Assembly: GCA_963854835.1 (NCBI GenBank)
Contig: OY978525.1
Span: forward strand, 101,511,388 to 101,575,387
DNA: 64,000 nucleotides
Reading direction: 5' to 3'
DNA from: Megamerina dolium
Taxonomy: Eukaryota > Arthropoda > Insecta > Diptera > Megamerinidae
Below are positions 28,866-43,920 of the stretch, one piece after another. Under the pieces are notes generated by a model, which was not told where the DNA came from, searched no databases, and saw only the letters and a program-made list of their open reading frames with translations. Within the stretch, counting starts at the first letter, position 1. Each line of letters starts with the position of its first letter. The translations under genes were made by a program, and so were the position numbers.

Positions 28866-29090
28866 TGTACCAATTTTTAGCTCAATAGTTCTATTATCAC
28901 GGCAGTTACCGTGCAAGTAGACGGGCAGACATGGCTAAATCGACTTAAATTGTTATTCTGATCAACATTATATGTATATAATTTTTCATATTTGCTACCT
29001 CTTCCTATTGGTGGAATGAATTTCATATAGTACATACTATTCGAGGGTAGGGCATAGACAATTTTGTTTGGATTGTTTTGAGCCACTTTA
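28866..29090. repeat. Non-tandem tail of the 152-bp array
   Basis: It contains TAGACGGGCAGACATGGCTA, AATCGACTT, then CTGATCAACATTATATGTAT. I remember closely similar wording as a dispersed non-coding repeat in fly genomes, so array plus tail may be one dispersed repeat family. That link is from memory and not verified. Confidence 0.45.
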
Positions 29091-30214
29091 AAAAAATGAA
29101 AATTAATTGTTCAATTCTTGTAGAAATTAAATAAAAAGCATAATATTAATAAAAATTAATTATAATTTTTGTGTATGAATGATCAAAGGAATTAAAAAAA
29201 TGCATTATTAGATTTAGGATATGGCTGATTCTGATACAATAACTACTGCAATCTGATGAATAATTTCGAATAAATACGATGTTACTAAAAAAATGAAATC
29301 GATAGAATCGATTGATAAAGAATAAATGAAATCTGTTATACTGTTTGTACTTTTACATGTAAAACTTGTTTCATTAAAATGATATGATCATTTTGTTATT
29401 GTATTTTTTTTTACAATTACCCATTTCTTAAAGTTTATTCTCTTGGGTAATAAAAAATGAGAAAGAAGAAGCAAAAAATATAATTAAATAAAATGAATTA
29501 TTCAATTTTGCGTTTTTATAAAATATTCTTTTTCATATAGTCGATCATGTGTATACTACGGCATAAATATGTTGTCGTACTAAACATAACATCAATATAA
29601 CAACAACAATATACTACATACCACTTAATTGAATACAAATTAAAATAAAATATCCTACGAGTTGAGTTGTGCACAAATACTTACACGCATGTGTGTAAAA
29701 GTGTCAACGACAACGGCAATAACAAGTTAAAAGAAGTCATTGAACGTGATTAAGCGTCTGCATCTGTGTCTACACAAACAGCATTCGTTTATTGGTTTAT
29801 AAATACAAACGTATGGTATTGTGCATATTGTATACTTGCATATGAATGCAGACTATGTAGTCGCTATGGTGGAATGGTCAATATTGTACATACGACCACG
29901 TACATATTACATAGATGTTACGAGCACCACAGCAAACTGCAGTTGCAACGCAAAGAGCGAGTCCATACAATTGGCATATTTTATAGCATTGTTGCTGTTG
30001 TTCTTCTTGTATACGATTTTGTTGTTAATGTTGTTGATGTTGTCGCACTATAGCTAACTAACTAACTAACTAACTATCTGCCTAACTAACTAACAAAGTA
30101 TGAGTAGTGTAGCAAGAGCAACCACCGGCAATATAGCATAAGCATCCACCAACTTACTATACATGCTGTGACTGCATCTTGTTAACATCTTATATATGTA
30201 TTGGCATACTACAA

Positions 30215-30222
<8 letters not shown>

Positions 30223-30256
<34 letters not shown>
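30223..30256. repeat. (AT)n microsatellite
   Basis: Seventeen AT repeats. Confidence 0.95.
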
Positions 30257-30259
<3 letters not shown>

Positions 30260-31449
30260 TCTATATTCATACATCAATGCAATTCCATACATTTTAACAT
30301 TAATGAATATAGGAGGGGTGTGTGTGTGTGTTTGTGTGCGAGTTTGTAAAACTGTCTGTCTGTTATGTTGTGCCAGTTTCTTAAAAGTATGTTAGATTTT
30401 ACTTTTATTTACTAACAATTTCAATTTAAGCTTGATTTAGAAAAAAAAAATCAATTTTTTTTCTCAACATTTGTTACAGTTTATATATTCTTGTTGTTGT
30501 TGTTTTTGTATATGCAATATGTGGGTTATTGTATGACATACTTCACGTACTTATACTACAATTCTCTATGTAGTCTGTGTGTGTGTTTGTGTGTATTGTA
30601 TGTATGTGAACATGATTTATGCATTTTGCGTATCACAAATACGTTTAAATTGAATGAAATTCCAAAGGATTAAGCAAATTAAAAAAGAGTAAAATCAAAA
30701 TTATACAATTATGAGATAACTTCGCTTAGGTAAATAATAATTGTGATAACGATTTGTTTTCTTCATTGGATTCAGCATATACAATTTATATTATAATTTG
30801 GAATTTGAAATAATGGCATATTCTATCACAAAATATATGTAGGTACCTACGTATTACTATGTTTTAGAAAGTGCTGATGAGTAAATGTATACATATAAAT
30901 TGTTTATACTTTATTCCTCTTGCTTGCTAAATTAATATCAAGTTTGAATATTTTATTATTTTGTTTTCTTCCTGTGTGTATATTATAAAGTTAATCTTGT
31001 TAATCAAAATATAATAAAAAGTGACTTATTCCCAAAAATTTTTTTTTATTAAAAAGTTATAAATTGTTTAAAAACAAAAAATGTGGGAAAAATGAATAAT
31101 TAGCTATATTAAGTACTAGGGTGTTGTAAACATCCTCCTTTTGTTTTGAATATTTTTTTACATTCATATAAAAACTGTACAGAGTTCACTGCCCGCATAT
31201 ATTTTTCGATTTTAAATGTTGAAATTTTAATAAAAACATCATTGAGTGGTTGAAAATTAGAAAATTAGATGCTGGTATAATTTGTGTGGTATTGTATAAT
31301 GTGGTAGAACTATTTTTGGTTTATACGAAGTTCAGCTTTTCCAGCATAAAGAAACATTATGTTGCAGACTTTTGTGTACGAAAGGCTTTAAAGCAGGATT
31401 GGTGGGAATCTGATTTTCTTAATATTACTTACTTAATTCATTAGAATGC

Positions 31450-31505
31450 TTATGGTTACGGTTAAGGTTATGGTTATGGTTATGGTTATGGTTATGGTTA
31501 TGGTT
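31450..31505. repeat. TTATGG hexamer microsatellite
   Basis: GGTTACGGTTAAGGTTATGG is followed by further perfect GGTTAT units. Variant units (GGTTAC, GGTTAA) lie at the 5' edge only. Confidence 0.9.
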
Positions 31506-33516
31506 GTTCATACTCTAAAGTGCTGTTCTAAATGTGGCTCTTTATTAGCGCTAGTAAATGACATGACAAATTCCATAAGCTCTACAAATATAATACAGTC
31601 TATTGCTATTTAAATACAGTAAATTTCAGGTAAGTGTATTAAAACATAGAATCTGATAATAGTTTTATAATAATCGGATAATAATTTTATTCCTAAAATT
31701 CCTTTCTTAAAATTCTAAAAATTAATGTATTCTTTTTCGATTGTCATTATAAATATTTTGCCAAAGAAAATATAAATTATTTAAGTTGTACGATTCATTG
31801 TGAAATTATACCCCATACTTCGATATCCATCGTTCAGTACTCGCGATTTATATTCACGAGTTAAAGAACTATGAGTTGAAAAGTTTCTTATGATTAATAT
31901 TTCAGACTTTCAGGATAATTTCTTTGATGTGTGTGATCTTGGAAGTATGTTGAAAGATTAGATAAATGCTTTGAGTATGTTGAAGTATAAATATTTTCAT
32001 CAAATATTTACGTCATCTAACCCTGACTTAAGAGACATTTGGTGGAGATAAATTTGATAAAAATGCAAATATAATACGGTGAATTAAAGCATTAATTTTA
32101 ATTAGAATTTTGATACAAATTTTTTTGTGTTTTCTGAAAATTTATGGTTGTTATTTGTAATTAAAATTGACTACTATTAATCGTAGAAATCATAGTTGAT
32201 TTTTGCTATTTCAAAATAAGTTTAATGCTTAATAATGCTTCTTATATTGAGTTTATGATGTGAATCATTTTGATTACAGCAAGTTAGTTAAATTGGAGTA
32301 AACACCAATATTCTAATTTAAGCATCAATTGTCTTTTAATTCAATATTTGTTGAAATAATTTCAATTTTAGTCTATGTTTTTGAATATTTATTCATATAC
32401 GTTCGTCTTTAAGCAATGTGAAGAATATTTTTAGTGGCTTCATAATGCTTTTTATATTTTGTTGATAATATGAATCATCCCAATTATAGCAATTTGGGTA
32501 TATTAACAGTGAAAAGAAGATTCCAATAACCAGAATTAAAGCATTAATTGTCTTTTAATTCATTACTATTTGGAATAATTACCATTTTAAACCAATTTGT
32601 TGAGTATAAATTCAAATATGTTCATTCTAAAGCAATATTTCAGTATTAAAAAAGAATTTTATTATTAAATATATATATATTATTCAATTTATATCAAGAC
32701 AGTATCTAAATTCTATAAATTTTGGAAAAAAAAATTTCATTTTAATGCAATATTTATACAAAACAACAACAACAAAATTGAATTTTAATGAAAATCATTA
32801 AATTAATTATTTATTTTAATGAAATTAACAAAAATATTTACATTTACATTTGTTTTCACAACTTTCGATTTTATCTGATGTAATTTAAAATAAAATTCAA
32901 ATTCATTAATTTTAATTCACATAATTTAATAACAAATATATACAAAAAAAAAAAATAGAATTATTAAATACATTATATAAAAAATTTCATGGAAATTGTC
33001 AGTATCTTTGATTTGATAATGATTTCAAAACAAATTTCATTATTTTCTTAGATAATCTTTTGAAGTGTGAAGCAGTCAAATTAATATTAGATTTTTCGGG
33101 AAAATTTGAATTTTAATGAAATTTATTGAAGTTATACAATATAGATATTATCACATTTTTTAATGTCAATTTAAATGATATTACTTAGAGACTTAAGAGA
33201 CTTAGAGAGAGAAAAAAAAAAAATAATAAGGAAAAAGAATTTTGAAATACAAAGAAATAAATATTAATAATTGGTGTGAAATTAAAAATTAATTAATCAA
33301 AAATAAGCATCAATTAATGATAGATTTGTAATATTTTTACTATATAATATTTTTATTATATAGTAGCTTTGAAAATATCTAACCCTAATAATATTTGGGA
33401 AATAGTAATATGTATATGTATAAGAGAATTTAGTAGCACTGGTGAAATAAATTGAGATATTTAAAATAAATGAAAATTTGTTTTTTTTTCTGTAATTGCA
33501 GAAACTTATTTAACAA

Positions 33517-33518
<2 letters not shown>

Positions 33519-33598
<80 letters not shown>

Positions 33599-33607
33599 AT
33601 ATATATA

Positions 33608-33670
<63 letters not shown>
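33519..33670. repeat. Interrupted (AT)n microsatellite, about 150 bp
   Basis: AT dinucleotides with a few phase slips (near 33,585, 33,597 and 33,615). Confidence 0.95.
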
Positions 33671-33675
<5 letters not shown>

Positions 33676-36600
33676 TTTAACTATTTCATTGTGAAGTAGG
33701 TCACATATTTTGTAAAATTCGATAAAATTAAATAATCAAGGAAAATATATATGCCATTATTTATACATTGTTTAATAAAAAATATTTTACTTTGCAAATT
33801 GGAAATTCTTTCGAAGTACTTTTTCCAAGAATTCCTTCAAATTTTGTAAAATTTTGTCAAATTATCGAATCTGTATTATATTTATATATCTTGAAACCAA
33901 GTACTTAGCAAAATATGCAATATTTATATTTCATCCTTTCATTTGCTTTCTCTTTTCTGTATATGTAATTTATGCGTTCGAATGTGACATCAGTAATTCC
34001 AGAAAAAAAGCCTAAATGTGTACACCTTAATCACATTTTGTTTTTTTTTTGTTACTTGTAAATGTGAAAATTATTATATACATATTCATGTACCCCTAAT
34101 AGCATTGCCTATGGATGATTTCACTATATATTTTAATATCGACTCGTATTACCATTATTGACAAATAATAACATAGTGCATATAAATATAATTTTTTTTT
34201 AGTATGATTTCAATTATCTATATATCGTACAAGTATATATTATACATATATCTAGTTTTAATAACTGCTTTGCATTGTAGGCAAATGTAAATTGTACTAG
34301 TAGTTAATCACTTAAAAAATATACAATATATATACTCAAGTGTTGTTACGACATCCTATGCCCCACAACAGTAATTATTTGTAGACGGGGGCAAATGAAA
34401 ATATAGACACACACACACAAAAAAAAAAAAATCAAAGTGTCAGACCAATAAATTTTCGCTTAATAAAACTACATTAAATAACAGTTATACAAAAAATTTA
34501 GCACATATGACCATACATAGTATGATACATATATAAACATATAATTTATTAGTTGCATAGACGAAAGATTTAGGCAACGAACTTGATAAGAATATCAGAT
34601 GATTGGTTGAAAATTGTAAATTGAAAAAAAAAACATATGCAAAATATTCACAAGCAAACTTTTCTGAATGTTGATTATTTATTTTTGGGTTAATTAGCTC
34701 AATATAAAGTAATGTTTTTTTTGCATCTATTAAATATTATATATATATTTCTGGGCAAGTAAAAGTTGTCACATTGTAAATGATTACAACATTTATAGCA
34801 TAGTATTCGTTTATATTATAATTTGTGTGTGAGAGAGAGAGAGAGAGAACGAGAGAAAGGTACAGAAGTGATATTTTACATAATAAAGTTACATATTTTA
34901 TATCCTGTCACAATTAAAGCATTTACTTTCCCATAATACTTACACAGATATGTTAAAAAGTGCGAATGTTACTGTCATATAATTCAGTTAAGTTTATTAA
35001 CAAATGCTCATATCATTTATACTGATATTATTTGCTATATATAATATATACATAACAGACATATATATGTAGTTATTGTGTCAACGATAGCATAACGTTG
35101 CTGTCAATTGGCATGAAATTAACGCAACTGAATGGTGTTAATTAGTAACAGTGTAATGCATTTTTTATTTCTATCAACAATTTCATATGCAACACGATTA
35201 TTTGCTTTGACTTTTCTTTTTTTGATATGGTTGTCTGTTTGTTTGTTTTTGTTTTGACATTTTTTTTTGTTTTAACAAATTCCAAAGGAAAAGGTATTAA
35301 GTGGCATGTACAATACTATATAGTATAGGATTGTGTTGACGAAAAAGTCATGACAAATTATAAATATAAAGAAAAAGTGTAGTTCAGCCATTTCGAATTA
35401 CTTATGATCTTACTTATGATATTTGTTAAGCCACATCATCAGCGAAAAACTTGGGGTGATCTATTGATTATTTGGCGATGAACTTCAGGTTATGCCATTT
35501 CATGGCCAAAGAAATGATCAATCATTCAGTTCATTTTGCAAGGAAATAAATTTTCAAGAGAGTTACTATGAACTCTCGTAATATCATGGTGGAATATCGA
35601 GCCTTTGAAATAGATGAGTTCATGAGATGTACTTAAATTATACAGTTGACGACAATAAGTACATATTTGAATCGTTTAACTGATGTTTTGATAGAAGCTT
35701 GAAAAGTACGTCACCTTTGTTTGGTAAATGAAGTCTGTGTGACATTTTTAATGCTGTAACGTGAACTTTTATATTATATATTGTTGTTGCTATCTATCAG
35801 GAACTAAAGTAATGAGGCTGATGAATGTTATGATCGTGGACAGTCGAATTGTGAATTGCTTTGTCATCACAAGCCTCAGTTGTACTGCTTCAGCGACGAG
35901 CAGCGTTTATATAAAAATGTCTCACATGATATTTAGTAAATCATCTTAGGCACTGACGCATCAGTATACTCCGAATAAACTTTATACAATACTTTACAAG
36001 TCTACATTCCGATCTTCCTTCCTCAAAGAAGATGTAACTAATATTTGGCAAAAGTAGGGATGACGTAAATATTTATAAATATTAATTTTTAATGAATTTT
36101 CAACAATTTTTACATGTTGGCTCTAGTAAAATTAAAATCCGTATAACGTCATTTATGAAAAAATACGTCATGACTTTTCCGAAAGCTCAATACAATGCAC
36201 TGCAATCATTTTATTTAATTTCTTTTTTTTTTCGTTGGTAATAAAATATTTCTTTTGGGTTTTTTATCAATCCATTTTGTGGTGCAATAAAATTACAACA
36301 AAACATATACATGTATACTTTTTCTTACATATACATATTTTGTATATATACATGTATATGTATATGTATTTATAATAAACTTAAAACATCTTAATTCCGA
36401 CACTTTTATTATCATTTAGCAACAGTTGAGAGTCCAATGAATTTTAACGCTTGACTACCAAAATCATCATTATAATCAACATGATCATCGTTGATGATGT
36501 CTGCACGTGTGTGTGTGAATTAATGTCGAACGATGACCCTCCAAGCAAAAAAAGAAAACAATCGAAAAAATTACCTGAAAATAGATGGAAAAAAAAGAAA

Positions 36601-37210
36601 AAAATTATTGAAAATCAATCAAATAAATTATTAATTTTATATATTAAGGATAGTCTATGTCAAATAGTAGGATATCTGCTATTTATAACCTAATAAAATA
36701 GCAATAAAATTAAAAATGCAAAATGAGACAAAAAAAAAACACATTTTTTGTATTTTTGCAATCAATAATAAAATCATAAAATTTAATAGATATACGATAA
36801 TTCATTTAATGATAATTGGACATAGCATGTCAACTTTTATTGTCACAAATAAAAAAGGAAACAAAACAAAAAAAAAAAAACAAAAAATAAAACTACTTAT
36901 TCATATTAACTGTTTGCAACTTCCGCCCAAATCAACAAGAAGTTATAATAAACAAGAAGTGGTCACATAAAATCATTAAAATAGCAAAATTTTTGCATCA
37001 ACCAAAAAAAAAAAACAGATTTGTGAAAAGTCAAGGAATTAGTAATAAAATAAAAATACTTTATTGTATTGTATTTTATTAGTTTCGCTTAGATGCGGTA
37101 ATTTTTTGGTTGCAAAATTTTTATTTTTATTAGCATATTCTCACACTTATTCCTTTTGCTCTTTCTTATTTAGCTGATTGTATATATAAATCGGCTAAAT
37201 CTATAGAGAG
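33671..37210. other. AT-rich non-coding DNA
   Basis: No convincing gene is seen. It includes a (GA)n tract near 34,829-34,850. A less AT-rich patch at 35,380-36,060 has a 44-codon cysteine-containing open stretch discussed in the findings. Lysine-rich frames at 36,451-36,970 are translations of A-tracts. Confidence 0.45.
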
Positions 37211-37214
37211 CAAA

Positions 37215-37640
37215 TATATACACATACATGGTATGTGTATTAGAAGTGTTCAATAACGGTAATTTTTTTAATTTTTAAAAATATTATAAAAATAAAGAAT
37301 ATCCTAAAACTCAAAAAAAGAACTCAGTAACTCTCTCATAGAAGGCTCGTTTTGACTCCATTTACATACATTGTTTGTGTATTAGAAGTGTTCGATAACG
37401 GTATTTTTTTTTTTTAAATTCATAAAAATAAAAAATATCCATAAACTTAAAAAACCTATTAGCTCTCTTACGGAAGGGTCGTTTTGAGTCCATTTACATA
37501 CATGGTATGTGTATTAGAAGTGTTCGATAACGGTATTTTTTTTTAATTTCATAAAAATTTCCAAAAACTCAAAAAAAGAAACCCACTAGCTCTCTCACGG
37601 AAGGGTCGTTTTGACACCATTTGTCGAGAGCCTGAAGAAA
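37215..37640. repeat. Three tandem copies of a ~130-140 bp unit
   Basis: The word TATTAGAAGTGTTC recurs with its TAGAAG core at 37,241, 37,383 and 37,515 (spacings 142 and 132). Each copy continues with GATAACGGTA or AATAACGGTA, a T-run, CTCAAAAAA-type sequence, CTCTCTCA/CTCTTAC and GGGTCGTTTTGA or GGCTCGTTTTGA. It is non-coding and I do not recognise the family. Confidence 0.8.
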
Positions 37641-40600
37641 ATGACATTTTCGAGGTCGCTAGAGGGTTAAAATATTCTACAAAATTATTCCTTGTGAAAT
37701 TTTAATCTACAAGTCTTAACTATATATTTCGCTCCGCTATGAATTTTAACCCTTTTTTCCACTTTCCCACTTATTCTAAAAACAATCAGTCAAAAAATTG
37801 CAAATTTAATGTGGCCATAAAGAACAAAATTGGTGTGAGAACGCAAAAAGTTTCGGAAGTTTTATTTGATGGCTCTAGCTTTTTCGTCCTAATTTCAAAT
37901 CATTCCGCCCCCGCCCAGTTACCCTGAAATTGTTGCATAGTGTAATCAATAAAAAATGAAAGGACTAGTTTGTATAGCTGCTACGTAAAGTTAGTCACTG
38001 ATGATGACGTTGTATTTATTGAAAAAAATTACTATCACTTAGCCATATTTTGATTGTGGGTACATTTGTGGACTCTGAGAAAAAACAAATTTTAACTTTG
38101 AAATATAAACGGGGCTAATGTGCATGTATCCGATTATTATGTATACATATACTACATTTTCTATATGTATCATGTGATTTGTATGAATGCCAAAGTCATC
38201 ATAAAAAAACAAAAACAAAAACAGATTGCATATACCTACACATACATCGGCATATCATATGCCCATACTGACTTATGCACATTGCCTGCGCCTTGCAGTT
38301 ATATGAATAAAATACAAAAAAAAAACAAACAAAAAAAACAACAACAAAAATAACAAACAAAAGGCAAAGTCAACTCAAAATCAAGTCAAACTAGATGTGA
38401 TCTTCATAGTGAATAAATCTTCATTGCAGATTTGTTTGTTTTAGTTGTTGTTGTTGTTGTTGTATGAACATTTGTTGCTTGTTTCTTTTAATTTTGGTTT
38501 TTTTGTTTTCTCGAAATACTAAAGTGTATTTTATCTAATTTTATTAGATATATTTATGTATTCATCCATTATATAATATCCATTGTATTTAATCATGCGA
38601 TTAACTATATAAACACATAAAGGATTTCAAGTTCAACTCAACACAACACATTGTACTAACTATCTAACTAATTAACATCTTTGCACAATAATTAATTTAT
38701 TCGATTTATTTATGAGAACAAGTTTGTACAATATAAAATTTATCTATGTACATTGTACATAGTCACATTAATGATGATGATGATGATGATGATGCTGATG
38801 AGCTATTTGAATTGATGAGTGTGCTACCACATTTTATGAAAACTTTCATATACAGTTTATGTTCTTTCAGCTTAAGAAAATTATAATTTTTCTTTTCTTT
38901 TAATCTATTACTATAGCTATACGTGCAGAATAGCACGTTTATATGCACTTCATATATGTATGTGTCTTCAATTAATATAAACGAGAGAAAAAAAAAAGAA
39001 AAAAATCAAAGCTAATCATCAGATGGCCGATGAACATGTATGAATCTTGTGAAAGTTCTATTCGCTCTCAAAGCGATAAATGTGTCCTAGATAATGTATC
39101 AAATGACTAGTTCTTCATCAAAGTGTACGTATATTATGTATTTCATTATATGGCTTCAGATATATTGTAAACGAAAGTTGTATGCAGCCATTTATTGTAT
39201 AAATTTAAAAGTAATTTATATAAAATATTTCATATAAAGATTATGTTGACCTTAATAGTTGTTTGAATTGTGTGTATGAAGATTATTGTGTTATGAAGAT
39301 TGACGGAAATTCTTATACGCATCATATATGCGATATTTATGCATAAGCATAATTCAGTGATTTGTGATTATTTTTAAACATGTTTTTGTTTTTTTTTTTT
39401 AGAAATCACATATCTAGGAAGTGAATTAAAAATATAAACTCATATTAATAGATTTACTTCAAGTGAGAGAAACTTTAAAGAAATTTCAAACCAAAATATG
39501 CTTAATCTTCCGAATTTTCAAATTCTGCTTTGCTATATAGTTACAATGGTCATTTTTCAGAGAAATTTAATTGAAACTTAAAAATATTATAAAATTAAAA
39601 ATGTCATCAATAAAAAAATTTAAATACCGGGAATAAATTAAATGAAAATATATGAATATATGATCTAAGCATTTGCTACAACTGTAGCAGCAGCAGCAGC
39701 ACCTTGCATCCACTAATAACTACATCCTCCTTCATATTAGTCATGCTAAGAACAATCATGTACCAATGTATTAAGAATTTTGAATAATCATACATTTTAT
39801 GTCGAACGAAAATATCTACTTGAATTTTATATCATTTCTTTTCTTTTTATACTTATACCATCATTAAAGTAATTGCTTTTTATTTCATTCTTCAATTAAA
39901 TTTACATTACTTTTTCATATGTGCAGAGTAAACGAATAATTTGTTTAAATTCTATTTAAAAAAAAAAACAATTTTCTTAAAATATATTTTTAATTTTCAC
40001 ACATAAATACGTATCATACTTAATCTGATGCGCAGTACTACTAAGAAAAAAAAAATTGTAAATTTCAAAGACTTACACTTGAAAACGGGTATTCACACTT
40101 GTATTATAATCATACAATATTTGTATGAATAATATATATATAGTATGTAGTAGAGTAAATACATATTAGTGTTAAATTCACAAAATAATCAAAGTGTGAA
40201 TAAATCAAAGTGCACTTTTTGTAGTTGTTGATATATGTCTACTATGTAGTTTGTGGGTATGTGTATATAACAAACAACTTCGAATATAATGAGCACTACT
40301 ATTCCATATGAGTATGAAATATGAAATGTTTAAAAAATGCTACTAAGCGTCGATAGAAATTTTATAAATTAAAATTAAATTATACTAAAATATTAGATTA
40401 ATTGACGATGAAAATGTAGCTTTAGCTATTTAGCTTCATCTTTGGAAATATTTAACAACAATTGCTTTAAAGTAGCATCGATTTAGAAAAATTGTAAAAA
40501 ATAAATATGAAAAATTATCAAAAAAAAAGACAAAATAAAAACTATGAATTTTATATTCTTTAAGACTGCATATTTTTAATTTTTAATTTCACATATTTTA

Positions 40601-41205
40601 GGATATCGAAAATAGATTAAGCAAATGTACCATTTAAAAATGTGCAAACAGAAAATTTGAAGCATTTTATTGCATTTCGTGTAAAAAAAAGAGCTGTGGG
40701 ATCTTAGACAAATTTATATATTCTAGTTTTGTCTTCAATATGATGAGATCTCAATTTATGTAAAATAATTAGTTTATTCTATAATTACGCACCGTTCTGG
40801 ACATGAATCTTAAGAAATGTATAGGAATACATCACAGATGCCAGAAAACGTATCATAAAAAAGTCCAAGAAGCAATAATTTTTCTCCAACCAGAGAGTAA
40901 TACTTATAATTTATGATTTAAAAAAATAAAATAAAAAATTGTTTATGTATAGTACTTCATATTAGTTATTTTTTCATACTAAAAAAAAAAGGCTCTTACA
41001 AACACTATCAAAAGAAGAATAAAGTAACCAGTATTCAATTGTTTTATTATTCGCGTCTCGAGAATCATTTTGTTAGAAAATGTTTAACTAATATTTCAAT
41101 TATTTAGCATAATTTAATTTCAAACGGTTTTAACTCGTTTTTCCACAAATATTCAATGAAATTTTATAAATAATATTTAACAATAATATTTAACAAAATA
41201 TATTG
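37641..41205. other. AT-rich non-coding DNA with microsatellites
   Basis: No gene is recognised. Repeats include (GTT)n near 38,447-38,462, (TGA)n near 38,772-38,793 (which yields a false poly-Ser frame on the minus strand) and (GCA)n near 39,690-39,700. Confidence 0.5.
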
Positions 41206-41209
41206 GGAG

Positions 41210-42500
<1,291 letters not shown>

Positions 42501-42531
42501 AATTAGAATTTTATTCTAACTAGCATTAGCA

Positions 42532-42570
42532 TATAAATTGAAATTGTTTTCAACGAGAGAATTTAGTTTG
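42532..42570 (+). promoter_or_regulatory. Core promoter of TIL-1
   Basis: TATAAATTGA begins at 42,532 and TTTAGTTTG at 42,562, a 30-bp spacing identical to that in TIL-2 to TIL-5. Transcription would start near 42,565 if the TTTAGT element is the initiator. The sequence just upstream of the TATA box differs from the other family members. Confidence 0.7.
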
Positions 42571-42624
42571 TTCGAATTGTTGTACGAGTTTAGAAGTTGA
42601 GAAATTTATATTGTAACTTAAACA

Positions 42625-42968
42625 ATGGCATCCTTAAAATTTTCACTATTTTTTGTATTAATTACATTGAGTATTATTGCATTAGGTGTTCATGGTGTTC
42701 CAGGTTAGTGATTTGGATTTGTTTTGTTTGCAGTTTTTCTATATTCAAAGCTGAATTACTATCGCTATATATTTTCATAGCCGATTCGGATTCACAACAA
42801 TGTACAGGCGCTAATCAAGCATGGACATCATGTGGTACAGCATGTCCACCGACATGTGAAGATCCACCAAATCGTGCATGTACATTACAATGCATTATCG
42901 GTTGCCAATGCAAACCGGGTTATGTACTAAATAACAGTGGTGCATGTGTACTAAAATCGGATTGTTAA
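42625..42968 (+). CDS. TIL-1: secreted TIL-domain protease-inhibitor-like protein
   Basis: Two exons, 42,625-42,703 and 42,781-42,968, split by a 77-bp phase-1 GT-AG intron; the product is 88 residues. Exon 1 encodes a signal peptide of about 25 residues (MASLKFSLFFVLITLS start). Exon 2 encodes a complete TIL domain with ten cysteines spaced C-9-C-3-C-3-C-7-C-3-C-3-C-1-C-11-C-5-C, which would form five disulfides. Such domains block serine proteases through the loop between the fifth and sixth cysteines. Here that loop is CTLQC, so Leu is the predicted P1 residue, suggesting a chymotrypsin- or elastase-like target (inferred by alignment with the bee inhibitor AMCI-1, where Met30-Gln31 is the reactive bond). 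It is the first gene of the cluster. Poly(A) signals lie at 42,981 and 43,085. TIL domains also occur in non-inhibitory proteins, so the function is inferred. Confidence 0.9.
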
Positions 42969-43419
42969 ATGTGCCAAAAAAATAAATGAGGAAGTGCTTG
43001 TTTGATTTAAATTGAAAAAAACAAAAAAAAAAAAATTCTGTTATATTTCTATTAATCTGTATATTTGGCAAATAATAATTTCTTAATAAAATATTATAGC
43101 ATCTGAAAATAGCCTTGACTTTATTTTTCATATCAGTTTGTTATTTAGAAATGTATTGCATTTAAATATAAATATTTGTCAGTACAGACAGACATAAGTG
43201 TCAATTTTTGATGCTTCTATATTCTAGATAATTATAAAGTTCAAAAATTAAATTTGCAATTTGCATTGATTACGTTGACAATATAAATGTAGATGTAGAT
43301 GTATTAGCAGATAATTTAATTTATTAAATAATTTTTTTTTTTTATATAATTTTTTGTCTTTATCATTTTTCAATGAAATAAATAATAAACACATTGCATT
43401 AATTCTTAACAACAGTGAT
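42969..43419. other. TIL-1 3' region and original upstream region of TIL-2
   Basis: It contains the TIL-1 3' UTR with the family motif TTGGCAAATAATAATTTCTT and AATAAA. Intergenic sequence follows (TTTTTGATGCTT, ATTACGTTGACAA, CAATGAAATAAAT) that also occurs between TIL-3 and TIL-4, showing that genes and spacers were duplicated together. It ends at the target site of the BEL-type element. Confidence 0.7.
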
Positions 43420-43919
43420 TGTCTACGCCAGAAGACGTGTGTCGCGCACTGCCCGTATAAGGCTTCCAAGGGTTAGCAACCCTAATATAATTCTATTCGT
43501 TCCGCAATTTCTAATTCTCTAATTTTCTCTATCTATCACTCCCATACTCTATTTTCATTTACTTTATACTCTTCACTTTCCATTTTTATATTATTATTGT
43601 TGATCAACTCCCTCTATTCAAGCAGTGCGTGATTCCCAATTAAAAGTTAAAAATTAGAAATTGTTATAGACAAACTGAAATTATTACAATAGAAAAAAAA
43701 GACCGACTACTCGATCAATATACATACATTTACATTTAAAATTAACCAATAACATTAAATAAATAATATTAAAAGTGAAGTAGAAAGGTGCATTTTATAT
43801 AGCAACAACGAACATAGCAGCATCACAATCATCACCATCTCTGCCGCCAACGCAACATTCAGGCAAGTGTACCACATCGCAGCAAGTCCACCGGCATTCA
43901 CTCGCTCTTCGCTGAATCA
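43420..43919 (+). repeat. 5' LTR of the BEL-type element
   Basis: 500 bp starting TGTCTACGCC and ending CTGAATCA, with the usual TG...CA ends. It is the same length as the 3' LTR at a constant offset of 5188 bp, and I see no difference between them by eye. Confidence 0.95.
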
Positions 43920-43920
43920 T

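Larger units (their letters stand above)
29091..33518. other. AT-rich non-coding DNA with microsatellites
   Basis: No gene is recognised. Repeats include an AACT-type run near 30,053-30,075, (AT)n at 30,223-30,256, (GT)n near 30,318-30,330 and a hexamer tract near 31,450-31,505 (listed). Confidence 0.5.

Noticed and set aside
36451..36970. Lysine-rich frames of 80-84 codons
   Set aside because: They come from A-runs; no domain, splice context or conserved composition supports them.
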